A stretch of 42,903 bases of DNA from Clostridiales bacterium UBA7273. Lineage in GTDB: Bacteria > Bacillota > Clostridia > Oscillospirales > Oscillospiraceae. The position numbers were made by a program, and so were the translations under genes. The notes below the pieces were generated by a model that was not told the DNA's origin, searched no databases, and saw nothing but the letters and a program-made list of their open reading frames with translations. Shown piece by piece: positions 22,906-30,330 of the stretch. The DNA lies in NCBI GenBank assembly GCA_002472405.1, contig DKRV01000009.1, positions 1 to 42,903 of the forward strand, in the 5' to 3' direction. Numbering within the stretch: position 1 is the stretch's first letter; each line of letters starts with the position of its first letter.

Positions 22906-23457
22906 ATGACAAAAAAGCTTGCCGCGAGCATTCTGTGCCTTGCTCTTGCTTTTTCGCTCGCAGGCTGCGGCATATTTCGGGGCGCAGCGCCAGAAAACAC
23001 TCCGGCAGTTCCGGACGACTTCTCGCTGCGCTTTTCATGGTGGTACGACGAGACGCAGAAAAACATCCTGGACACACAGACGGGCAGTATTCAAAAGGAT
23101 CTTGCCTCGGACGGGACGGCATCGGCGGAGCTTCGCCCCGAGCCGGACTTTTTGCAGCGGCTGTACGAGCTTGTCTGCAAATATCGCCTTACGGATATCG
23201 ACCGCGAAATGACCTCGCAGGAGCTCGCGGACGATAAATCAAAGGCGGTTTCCATGATCCCGCTCGAGCATTACGAGATCTCCGTAACACTGAACGGAAG
23301 GAGCCTTCTTATCTGCGGCGATCAGACGGCCGTCTACCACATGACCTCGGATGAGGACGCCGCAAATTTCATAAACGCCGTGACCTCCGTTAAGAAGGCC
23401 GTGACGGAGCTGCCGGAATGGACGGCCCTGCCGCCCGCGAACGGAGGCTATGACTGA
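22906..23457 (+). CDS. Predicted lipoprotein, 183 aa
   Basis: Signal peptide LAASILCLALAFSL followed by lipobox LAGC gives a lipid-anchored extracytoplasmic protein. The mature part contains DFSLRFSWWYDETQKNILDT and later YEISVTLNGRSLLICGD; the family is not recognised. AAAGGAG is 10-11 bases upstream. The 130 bp before it show no further gene. Confidence 0.75.
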   Translation: MTKKLAASILCLALAFSLAGCGIFRGAAPENTPAVPDDFSLRFSWWYDETQKNILDTQTGSIQKDLASDGTASAELRPEPDFLQRLYELVCKYRLTDIDREMTSQELADDKSKAVSMIPLEHYEISVTLNGRSLLICGDQTAVYHMTSDEDAANFINAVTSVKKAVTELPEWTALPPANGGYD

Positions 23458-23494
23458 GCCTTAAGAAAGCGTTCAGAATATGAATAAACGGTAT

Positions 23495-23561
23495 ATTTCG
23501 CCTTTATGCTCTTGCATAGAGGCGAAATTTATGCTATCATTTAGCTAATAGTGTTAGTTAA
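23495..23561 (+). promoter_or_regulatory. marR promoter, hairpin and operator
   Basis: TTGCAT (23512-23517) and TATCAT (23535-23540) are 17 bp apart. Just downstream TTAGCTAA (23541-23548) and TTAGTTAA (23554-23561) form a MarR-type inverted repeat, well placed for autorepression. A 15-bp stem with one wobble (23495-23509 with 23514-23528) overlaps the -35 box and may be an upstream terminator or second site. Confidence 0.65.
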
Positions 23562-23578
23562 ATTGCAAGGAGACAACA

Positions 23579-24010
23579 ATGGACTATTTTTCTCTTGCGG
23601 AAAAGATGCTGTCGGTCAGGGCAAGGCTGAGCCATCTCCCGGCCGGGGAGGCTGTCAGCGATGCCTGCGGAGGCGAGTTTTTCGCGCTGAGCCTGTTGCT
23701 TCTGCACGATCAGCCGAGCTGCCCGTCGGAGCTGCGGCGCAGCATGGGGGTCTCGTCGGCGCGCATTGCGGCGCTTTTGAAGCACCTTGAGCAAAAGGGC
23801 TGGATCAGCCGCAGCGCCGACGAGCATGACGAGCGTCGGGTCAACGTTTTGCTGACCGATGCTGGGCGCGAGCTTATAAACAGCCGCCGCCGCGAGGCTA
23901 TCGAGCGCGTTTCCGCGGCGCTGAGGGAGCTCGGCGAGGAGGATGCGCACGAATACGTCCGGCTTCAGCAGAAAATGCTCGACGCGCTTTCCGAAGATAC
24001 CTTCGATTGA
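23579..24010 (+). CDS. MarR-family transcriptional regulator
   Basis: 143 residues with the winged-helix core QPSCPSELRRSMGVSSARIAALLKHLEQKGWI and the wing DEHDERRVNVLLTDAG, the MarR signature. Helices at both ends form the dimer. Ligand unknown. The inverted repeat TTAGCTAA-N5-TTAGTTAA 18 bp upstream of the ATG suggests autoregulation. The downstream DUF1538 gene is separated by a repeat fragment and may or may not be a target. Confidence 0.88.
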   Translation: MDYFSLAEKMLSVRARLSHLPAGEAVSDACGGEFFALSLLLLHDQPSCPSELRRSMGVSSARIAALLKHLEQKGWISRSADEHDERRVNVLLTDAGRELINSRRREAIERVSAALRELGEEDAHEYVRLQQKMLDALSEDTFD

Positions 24011-24060
24011 CAAGAGCGCATACGGTTTCGGCAAGCGATCATTGTTGTGATGCCCGGCAG

Positions 24061-24119
24061 CTTCGATACCGGGCCGACGCAATAAATGTATCGGCAGAAG
24101 CGTTAAAACGCCTCCAAAA
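24061..24119 (+). repeat. Right-end fragment of MITE-like repeat, copy C
   Basis: CTTCGATACCGGGCCGACGC, then AATAAATGTATCGGCAGAAG, then CGTTAAAACGCCTCCAAAAA correspond to the right 60 bp of the repeat family. It ends just before the ribosome site of the DUF1538 gene. Confidence 0.65.
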
Positions 24120-24133
24120 AAGTAAGGAGTGAT

Positions 24134-25678
24134 ATTATCAGAAAATCAGTTGAGTTTGGAAGCAATCGCACTGCGATAGTCGAAAAAACGCGCGAGGCGG
24201 CGGTTTCGGTGCTGCCGATCGTCGCGATAGTAATAGTGCTGTGTCTTTTTGTGATGCCTATGCAGGCCGACCTGCTTTTGTGCTTCCTCATCGGCGGACT
24301 GCTGATAGTTGCCGGCATGGGGCTGTTTTCGCTGGGTGCCGAGCAGGCGATGATGCCCATCGGCTCGAAGATCGGCACGGCGCTGACCAAAACAAAAAAT
24401 CTGCCGCTGATCCTCGGGGTGAGCTTTCTGCTTGGCTTTGCGATAACCGTAGCCGAGCCGGATCTTCAGGTGCTTGCGCAGACCGTTCCGCACATAAAAA
24501 GCAGCGTGCTGCTCATAACCGTCGGCGTGGGTGTCGGATTTTTCATGACGGTGTGCATGCTGCGCATCCTCACCGGTGCGAGCCTCAGATGGCTGCTCAT
24601 AGCCTGCTATGCGCTCATCTTCGTGCTGGCTGCGTTCACCGACCGCAATTATCTGAGCATCGCTTTCGACTCCGGCGGCGTCACCACCGGGCCGATGACG
24701 GTGCCGTTTATCCTCGCAATGGGGCTTGGTGTTTCCATGATACGAAGCGACCGCGCCGCCGAGGCCGACAGCTTCGGTCTTGTTGCGCTGTGCTCGATCG
24801 GACCGATACTCTCGGTGCTCATCCTCGGATTTTTCTATAACGACAGCGAGGCGACCGCCGGAGTAAGCGCCGCCGCGTTTGCCGACACGCGCGAGATAGG
24901 CTCGGCCTTCATCTCCGCGATACCCGATTACATGGCTGAGATGGCCGTCGCGCTGCTGCCGATCGTCGCGATATTCCTTATCTTCCAGCTGTGTCTGCTG
25001 CGTCTGCACGGGAGGCCGCTTGCGAAGATACTCATCGGCATTGTCTACACCTATGTCGGCCTTGTGCTGTTCCTCACGGGCGTGAACGTCGGCTTTTCGA
25101 CCCTCGGCGCATCGCTGGGCGCGGCGCTTGCCGAAAGCGGAGCCAAGTGGCTGCTAATTCCGCTGTCGATGCTGCTCGGCTGGTTCATAATTTCCGCCGA
25201 GCCTGCCGTCGGCGTTCTTGAAAAGCAGATCGAGCAAGTCAGCGCCGGCGCGATACCCGGCAGGGCGATAAAGATCAGCCTTTCCGTCGCCATTGCGCTT
25301 GCAATGGGCATTGCCATGCTGCGCGTCGTGACGGGCATAAGCATCATGTGGTTTCTCGTTCCCGGCTACGCAATCGCGCTCGGCCTGTCGTTTTTCGTGC
25401 CGGATATCTACACCGCGATAGCCTTCGACTCCGGCGGCGTTGCCTCCGGTCCCATGACGGCGACCTTCATGCTGCAATTTATGATGGGCGCATCCACCGC
25501 GCTCGGCGGCAATGTGCTCAGCGACGCTTTCGGCGTTGTTGCAATGGTCGCGATGATGCCGCTGCTGTCGATCCAGGTAGTCGGCGTGTTGTTCGAGAAG
25601 CATGCAAAGCGCGGCGAGGCGAGCGAGGAGGTTTACGGAGACCTCGATATCATCGAGCTGTGGGAGGAAGCGATATGA
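24134..25678 (+). CDS. DUF1538 membrane protein (UmpAB-type antiporter family)
   Basis: About 514 residues from the presumed start, with two repeated DUF1538 halves. Each has the signature AEPxxxVL (ITVAEPDLQVLAQ and IISAEPAVGVLEK) and later AFDSGGVxxGPMT (24667 and 25423 regions). About twelve membrane helices. DUF1538 proteins UmpA/UmpB have, to my knowledge, been reported as a Na+/H+ antiporter pair; here both halves are in one chain. AAGGAG lies at 24124-24129, but the next in-frame codons are ATT (24134) and ATC; the first ordinary start, GTG 24209, would remove a normal-looking N-terminus (RKSVEFGSN, then EKTREAAVSVLPI). The stop overlaps the PII-like gene (ATGA). Confidence 0.8.
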   Translation: MIRKSVEFGSNRTAIVEKTREAAVSVLPIVAIVIVLCLFVMPMQADLLLCFLIGGLLIVAGMGLFSLGAEQAMMPIGSKIGTALTKTKNLPLILGVSFLLGFAITVAEPDLQVLAQTVPHIKSSVLLITVGVGVGFFMTVCMLRILTGASLRWLLIACYALIFVLAAFTDRNYLSIAFDSGGVTTGPMTVPFILAMGLGVSMIRSDRAAEADSFGLVALCSIGPILSVLILGFFYNDSEATAGVSAAAFADTREIGSAFISAIPDYMAEMAVALLPIVAIFLIFQLCLLRLHGRPLAKILIGIVYTYVGLVLFLTGVNVGFSTLGASLGAALAESGAKWLLIPLSMLLGWFIISAEPAVGVLEKQIEQVSAGAIPGRAIKISLSVAIALAMGIAMLRVVTGISIMWFLVPGYAIALGLSFFVPDIYTAIAFDSGGVASGPMTATFMLQFMMGASTALGGNVLSDAFGVVAMVAMMPLLSIQVVGVLFEKHAKRGEASEEVYGDLDIIELWEEAI

Positions 25679-26337
25679 ACTACGTTATATCAATAATTAA
25701 CCCCGAGGCGCTCGACACGCTGTGCGTGATATGCGCCGAGCTCAAGCTGCCGATGACGGTGGTCATGCACGGGCGCGGCACGGCCGTGCAGAGCATGATG
25801 GATCTTCTCGGCATCGAGTCGAACGAAAAGCGCGTCGTTTTGACCGTTGCCGACAGCGATAAAACTAAGCAGCTCATCGCCGACCAGCGGCGCAGGCTGC
25901 ACCTGGGCGTTCCGGGTCACGGCATCGTCATTGCCGTGCCGGTAAAAAGTATTGGAGGTGGAAAGGCCTTGGCATATCTCAATCAGGACAACAGAAACGT
26001 GAAGCAGGCGCCTGCGCTCAGCTTCGCTTACGAGCTTATAGTTGCGATCACCAACGAGGGCTGCACCGATATGGTCATGAACGCAGCTCGCGCTGCCGGT
26101 GCGCGCGGCGGCACGACTTTGCACGGCAAGGGCACCGGCGAGAAGGATCCTCGGTTTTACAACATCACCCTCGCCGAGGAGAAGGAGGTCGTTCTCATCG
26201 TCGCTGCGGCCGAGCAGAAGTCCGAGATCATGGCCTCGATCATCAAAAAGGCCGGGCCCGACACCGAGGCCGGCACGATAGCCTTCTCTCTCCCCACGAC
26301 CGAAGTCGCCGGCTTTGGGCTTTTGGAGGCGAATTGA
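25675..26337 (+). CDS. Tandem PII-like signalling protein, 220 aa
   Basis: Two PII-type ferredoxin-like folds in one chain, about residues 1-95 and 105-215. The second is the more typical: YELIVAITNEGCTDMVMNAARAAGARGGTTLHGKG, then TLAEEKEVVLIVAA and a C-terminal IAFSLPTTEVAGF. The first contains VVMHGRGTAVQSMMDLLG in the same position. PII proteins bind ATP/ADP or small ligands and regulate partner transporters. Overlap with the DUF1538 stop (ATGA) implies a dedicated pair, so it probably controls that transporter. The stop lies at the very edge of dispersed repeat D. Confidence 0.82.
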   Translation: MNYVISIINPEALDTLCVICAELKLPMTVVMHGRGTAVQSMMDLLGIESNEKRVVLTVADSDKTKQLIADQRRRLHLGVPGHGIVIAVPVKSIGGGKALAYLNQDNRNVKQAPALSFAYELIVAITNEGCTDMVMNAARAAGARGGTTLHGKGTGEKDPRFYNITLAEEKEVVLIVAAAEQKSEIMASIIKKAGPDTEAGTIAFSLPTTEVAGFGLLEAN

Positions 26338-26530
26338 GGCACCTACCGATACATATATCTCCGGTAGCCCGTTGTCGAGGGCACGGAGGAAACCATGACG
26401 TTTCGCGTTCCTCAAGACAACGCACCCGTAGGGGCGATCATTGATCGCCCGTTTGCTGCGGTTTTGCCGGCACTCACCGGTCGGGCTGACGCAATAACCG
26501 TATTGGCATCAGCGTAAAGTCGCCTCTAAT
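26335..26530 (-). repeat. MITE-like dispersed repeat, copy D (inverted)
   Basis: Read on the minus strand it starts AGAGGCGACTTTACGCTGAT, then GCCAATACGGTTATTGCGTC, and ends TATCGGTAGGTGCC. The interior contains an inserted palindrome GGGCGATCATTGATCGCCC. It abuts the PII-like stop codon. Confidence 0.7.
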
Positions 26531-26690
26531 TGTCTTCCCCTTGAGGGGAAGATGCCGCTTGCGGCAAATGAGGTGTAATTCAAATTGCGGCGTTAGCCGC
26601 TTCATTATTGCAGTAGGGGCGGCCATTGGCCGCCCTTTTTTAATAATGTGGCGGTTAGCACCGCAGATTTAATAACACCTCATCCGTCAC
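26531..26690. repeat. Composite palindromic repeat with GC hairpins
   Basis: TCTTCCCCTTGAGGGGAAGA, then TGCCGCTTGCGGCA, AATGAGGTGTAATTC, a central GGGCGGCCATTGGCCGCCC with T6, and TAACACCTCAT in reverse. The outer AATGAGGTGT and ACACCTCAT parts are complementary, so the 160 bp form one large interrupted hairpin. The T-run after the central hairpin could terminate plus-strand transcription. No gene in 26338-26991. Confidence 0.6.
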
Positions 26691-26698
26691 CAAGGTTT

Positions 26699-26930
26699 TT
26701 TCGGTGGCGTTTTTACACTAATACCGATACGGTTATTGCGTCAGCCCGACCGGGAACTGCCGGCAAAACCGTTACACGCGGAACAGGCTTGCCCGTTCCC
26801 TACAAGGGGGCGGTGCAAAAATTCAGCATCGCACTTGCGTTACGCGCGGCAACCACGGTTTCGTCGGTAACTTCGACACCGGGCAACCGCAATATGCGTA
26901 TCCGTAGGTGTGGTAATGCGCCTCTAAAAA
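26699..26930 (+). repeat. MITE-like dispersed repeat, copy E
   Basis: Full-length copy: GGCGTTTTTACACTAATACC at the left, palindrome GGAACAGGC/GCCCGTTCC in the middle, CGTATCCGTAGGTGTGGTAA and GCGCCTCTAAAA at the right. It ends directly at the addB promoter. Confidence 0.75.
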
Positions 26931-26959
26931 TAGACAGGGGGAGGATTGTTTGGTATAAT
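26931..26959 (+). promoter_or_regulatory. addB promoter
   Basis: TAGACA (26931-26936) and TATAAT (26954-26959), 17 bp apart, 33 bp before the addB ATG and touching the end of repeat E. Confidence 0.7.
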
Positions 26960-26991
26960 AAAGTGTTAGAAATTTTCAAGGCGGTGGAAGA

Positions 26992-29900
26992 ATGCTCAGA
27001 ATACTCTACGGCACGGCCGGCACGGGCAAAAGCGCGGCGATCATGGACGAGATCCGGCGCGGCGCGGACAGCGGCGAGCGGTATATACTGCTCGTTCCCG
27101 AGCAATACAGCCACGAGGCCGAGCGCGAGCTGTGCGCCGTGTGCGGCGACGGCCTGTCGCTGTATGCCGAGGTGCTGTCGTTCACGGGACTTGCGCGCGA
27201 GATAAGCTCCGAGTGCGGCGGTGCGGCAAACGAATACCTCGACAAGGGCGGCAGACTTTTGTGCATGGCGCTGGCTGCCGACGGGCTGTATTCGCGGCTG
27301 CGCGTTTACGGTGCGGCACGGCGCAAGGCCGAGCTTCAGACGATGCTGCTCGGCGCCGTGGACGAGTTCAAAAGCGCCTGCGTGACGAGCGAGCAGCTGC
27401 TCGATGCCGCGGAGACCTGCGAGGGCGCGCTTGGCGATAAGCTGCACGACCTGGGGCTTATACTCGAAGCTTATGACGGCGTTGTCGCAAACGGAAGAGC
27501 AGACCCGTCTGACCGGCTGAGCGTGCTCGCGCAGCAGGTCGGGCAGTGCTCGATGAACGAGCGCACGCATGTGTTCGTTGACGGCTTCACGGACTTCACC
27601 GCGCAGGAGCGCAGAGTGCTTGAAGCGCTGCTTTTAAAGGGCGTGCGCCTTACCGTGTGCCTTGGCTGCGACGAGCTGCACGGCGGAAGCGAGGTCTTTG
27701 CGCTCAGCCGCATAACAGCCTCGGCACTTTTGAAATTTGCCGCCGATAACGGCGTCAAGGCGCAGACCGAGCGCCGCGAGGGCGAAAGCACCAAGGCAAA
27801 GCCGCTCGGCGAATTTTGCGAAAACATGTTCAGCTACCGCGCCGTCGAGGCCGGCGACGCGGAAGACCGCATTAAAATAATAAGTGCAGCCGACATGAAT
27901 GCCGAGTGCGAGTTTGCTGCCGCCGAGGCAGTGTCGCTCGTGCGCGACACGGGCTGCCGCTGGCGCGATATCGCCGTGTGCGCCAAGGGCTTTGACGATT
28001 ATCGCCTGCCGCTGGAGTCGGCATTTTCGCGCTTTGGTGCGCCGATATACACAGCGCGCAAGGCCGACATGCTCTCAAAACCGCTGCCGATGCTTATCGA
28101 GTCGGCGTATGAGATCATCCTCGGCGGCTGGGAGGCCGACGATGTGTTCGACTATCTGCGCACGGGCTTCGGCGGACTGGATACAGGCGAGTGCGACGAG
28201 CTTGAAAACTACGTTTTCATGTGGCAGCTGCACGGCTCGGCGTGGACAAGAGCCGAAAATTGGCGGCTGCACCCGGAGGGCTACGGCAAGCAGCCGGACG
28301 AGGCGTCCGAGCAGACGCTTGAGCACATAAATCTTCTGCGCGAAACGGCGCGCCGGCCGCTTATGCGCTTTGCCGAAAATGCCGCTGCCGCCACGACCGC
28401 ATCAGGGCAGGCGCAGGCTCTGGCAAGCCTTTTTGAGGATCTGCACCTTGCCGATAAGCTTCAGGCGCGTGCCGAGGAGCTGGAAAAAGACGGCCGGGCC
28501 GCCGCGGCGCAGGAATACGCCCAGCTGTGGGATATAACGGTCGGCGCGCTCGAGCAGTGCGCGGCAGTGCTCGGCGACACTCCGGCGGATGCGGAATATT
28601 TCGGCCGCCTGTTTTCGCTTATGCTCTCTCGCTACGATATCGGAACGATCCCGGCCTCGCTCGACTGCGTGACGGCCGGCGAAATGGATCGCATGCGCCG
28701 CCGCAATATAAAGCATCTGATCGTCCTCGGCGCAACGGATGAGCGCATCCCCGGCACGGAAACGGACACCGGCGTTTTTTCGACCGACGAGCGGCGCAGA
28801 TTGCTTGAGATGGACATTGACCTCGGCGGCGTCGGCGACAGCGAGCTGTGGCGCGCGTTTTCCGTTGTGTACAACTGCCTGACGCTGCCGTCGGACAGCC
28901 TGAGCTTTTGCTATGCGCTCACCGACGGCGCCGGCGCGCAGCAGCGCCCGGCGTTTGTCGTTAACCGAGCAAAGGCCATGTTCGGAATAGATATCTGCGA
29001 GTTTGACATTGGTATGGCGCGCCTTAACGCCGCAGCTCCGGCGCTGGAGCTTGCCGCGCAGTCGCTGCACGGCGGCGGAGCGTGCGCGGCAAGCGCGGCC
29101 GAGTTTTTCGCCCGGCACGAGCCGGAGCGTCTGCGCTCGCTTGAAGCACAGGCAAACCGCAGCCGCGGCAGCCTTTCGCGCGCATCGGTCAGGGCGCTTT
29201 ACGGCGATAAACTGCGCCTTTCGGCCTCGAGGATAGATAAATTTGCGTCCTGCCGCTTTGCTTACTTCATGCAGTACGCGCTCAAGGCAAAGCCGCATGA
29301 GCCGGCAGGCTTCACCGCGCCCGAGATGGGCACGTTTATGCACAAAATTCTGGAGCAGGTCTCGCGCGAAGTCGCCTCCATGGGCGGCTACAAGAGCGTC
29401 GATGACGAGACCGTTACGCGGCTGTGCGATAAATACATCGACGAATACATCACGCGCGAGCTTAACGATTTTCGCGATAAAAGCAAGCGCTTTGAATACC
29501 TTTTCCGCCGCCTGACCGGCAGCGTGCATCGGATAGTGCTTGACCTTGCCGACGAGCTGCGCCGCAGCGATTTTCAGCCGCTGTCGTTCGAGCTTGACTT
29601 TGCCGACACGCCGCAGCTTCCGCCGCTTGAGCTGGGCGAGGGCGAGGATAAGCTCGTGCTCACCGGCGTTGCCGACAGGGTGGACGGCTGGCTGCACGAG
29701 GGCAAGCTGTATCTGCGCGTTGTCGATTACAAAACCGGGCGCAAGAAATTTGACCTGTCCGACGTGCTGTACGGCATGAATCTGCAAATGCTTCTGTACC
29801 TTTTCTCGCTGGGCGAGAACGGAAAGCTTCTGTACGGCGAGGAGATCGTCCCGGCCGGGGTTTTGTACGTTCCGGCGCGCGACGGAGTGATAAGCGTGGA

Positions 29901-30330
29901 TGGGGATATAAGCGATGCCGAGCTTGAGAAAAAGCGCAGCAAGGGTCTGCGCCGCAGCGGCCTTGTGCTCAGCGATCCGGAGGTCATCCGGGCGATGGAG
30001 CATGCCGACACGCCAAAGTATATACCCGTTGATTTCAAGAAAAACGGCCCTGCCGGCGATGCGCTCGTTTCGGCAGAGCGTCTGGGCACGCTTGCCCGGC
30101 ATATCGACCAAACGCTGTGCGAAATGGCGTCGGAGCTTCGGCGCGGCAGCATCGCCGCCGACCCTTACTATGCCGGCCAGCAGGAGAATGCCTGCATAAA
30201 CTGCGATTATTTCGACGCATGCCGCTTTGCCGACGGCGAAAACGGCGAGAGCATGCGATCTACTCCGCATCTGCCTGCAACGAAGGTGTGGAGCGTTCTG
30301 GAGGGAGGCGAGGAAGATGGCGAGGTTTGA
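26992..30330 (+). CDS. addB: Helicase-exonuclease AddAB subunit AddB
   Basis: 1112 residues. The N-terminal P-loop GTAGTGKSAAI is near residue 7. The C-terminus is a RecB-type nuclease: LSASRIDKFASCRFAYFMQY, VDYKTGRKKFD (catalytic Asp and Lys) and the iron-sulphur cysteines ENACINCDYFDACRF. AddB pairs with AddA to process double-strand ends for recombination, recognising Chi, and degrades foreign DNA. Length matches the family. It overlaps addA by 14 bp. Confidence 0.95.
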   Translation: MLRILYGTAGTGKSAAIMDEIRRGADSGERYILLVPEQYSHEAERELCAVCGDGLSLYAEVLSFTGLAREISSECGGAANEYLDKGGRLLCMALAADGLYSRLRVYGAARRKAELQTMLLGAVDEFKSACVTSEQLLDAAETCEGALGDKLHDLGLILEAYDGVVANGRADPSDRLSVLAQQVGQCSMNERTHVFVDGFTDFTAQERRVLEALLLKGVRLTVCLGCDELHGGSEVFALSRITASALLKFAADNGVKAQTERREGESTKAKPLGEFCENMFSYRAVEAGDAEDRIKIISAADMNAECEFAAAEAVSLVRDTGCRWRDIAVCAKGFDDYRLPLESAFSRFGAPIYTARKADMLSKPLPMLIESAYEIILGGWEADDVFDYLRTGFGGLDTGECDELENYVFMWQLHGSAWTRAENWRLHPEGYGKQPDEASEQTLEHINLLRETARRPLMRFAENAAAATTASGQAQALASLFEDLHLADKLQARAEELEKDGRAAAAQEYAQLWDITVGALEQCAAVLGDTPADAEYFGRLFSLMLSRYDIGTIPASLDCVTAGEMDRMRRRNIKHLIVLGATDERIPGTETDTGVFSTDERRRLLEMDIDLGGVGDSELWRAFSVVYNCLTLPSDSLSFCYALTDGAGAQQRPAFVVNRAKAMFGIDICEFDIGMARLNAAAPALELAAQSLHGGGACAASAAEFFARHEPERLRSLEAQANRSRGSLSRASVRALYGDKLRLSASRIDKFASCRFAYFMQYALKAKPHEPAGFTAPEMGTFMHKILEQVSREVASMGGYKSVDDETVTRLCDKYIDEYITRELNDFRDKSKRFEYLFRRLTGSVHRIVLDLADELRRSDFQPLSFELDFADTPQLPPLELGEGEDKLVLTGVADRVDGWLHEGKLYLRVVDYKTGRKKFDLSDVLYGMNLQMLLYLFSLGENGKLLYGEEIVPAGVLYVPARDGVISVDGDISDAELEKKRSKGLRRSGLVLSDPEVIRAMEHADTPKYIPVDFKKNGPAGDALVSAERLGTLARHIDQTLCEMASELRRGSIAADPYYAGQQENACINCDYFDACRFADGENGESMRSTPHLPATKVWSVLEGGEEDGEV

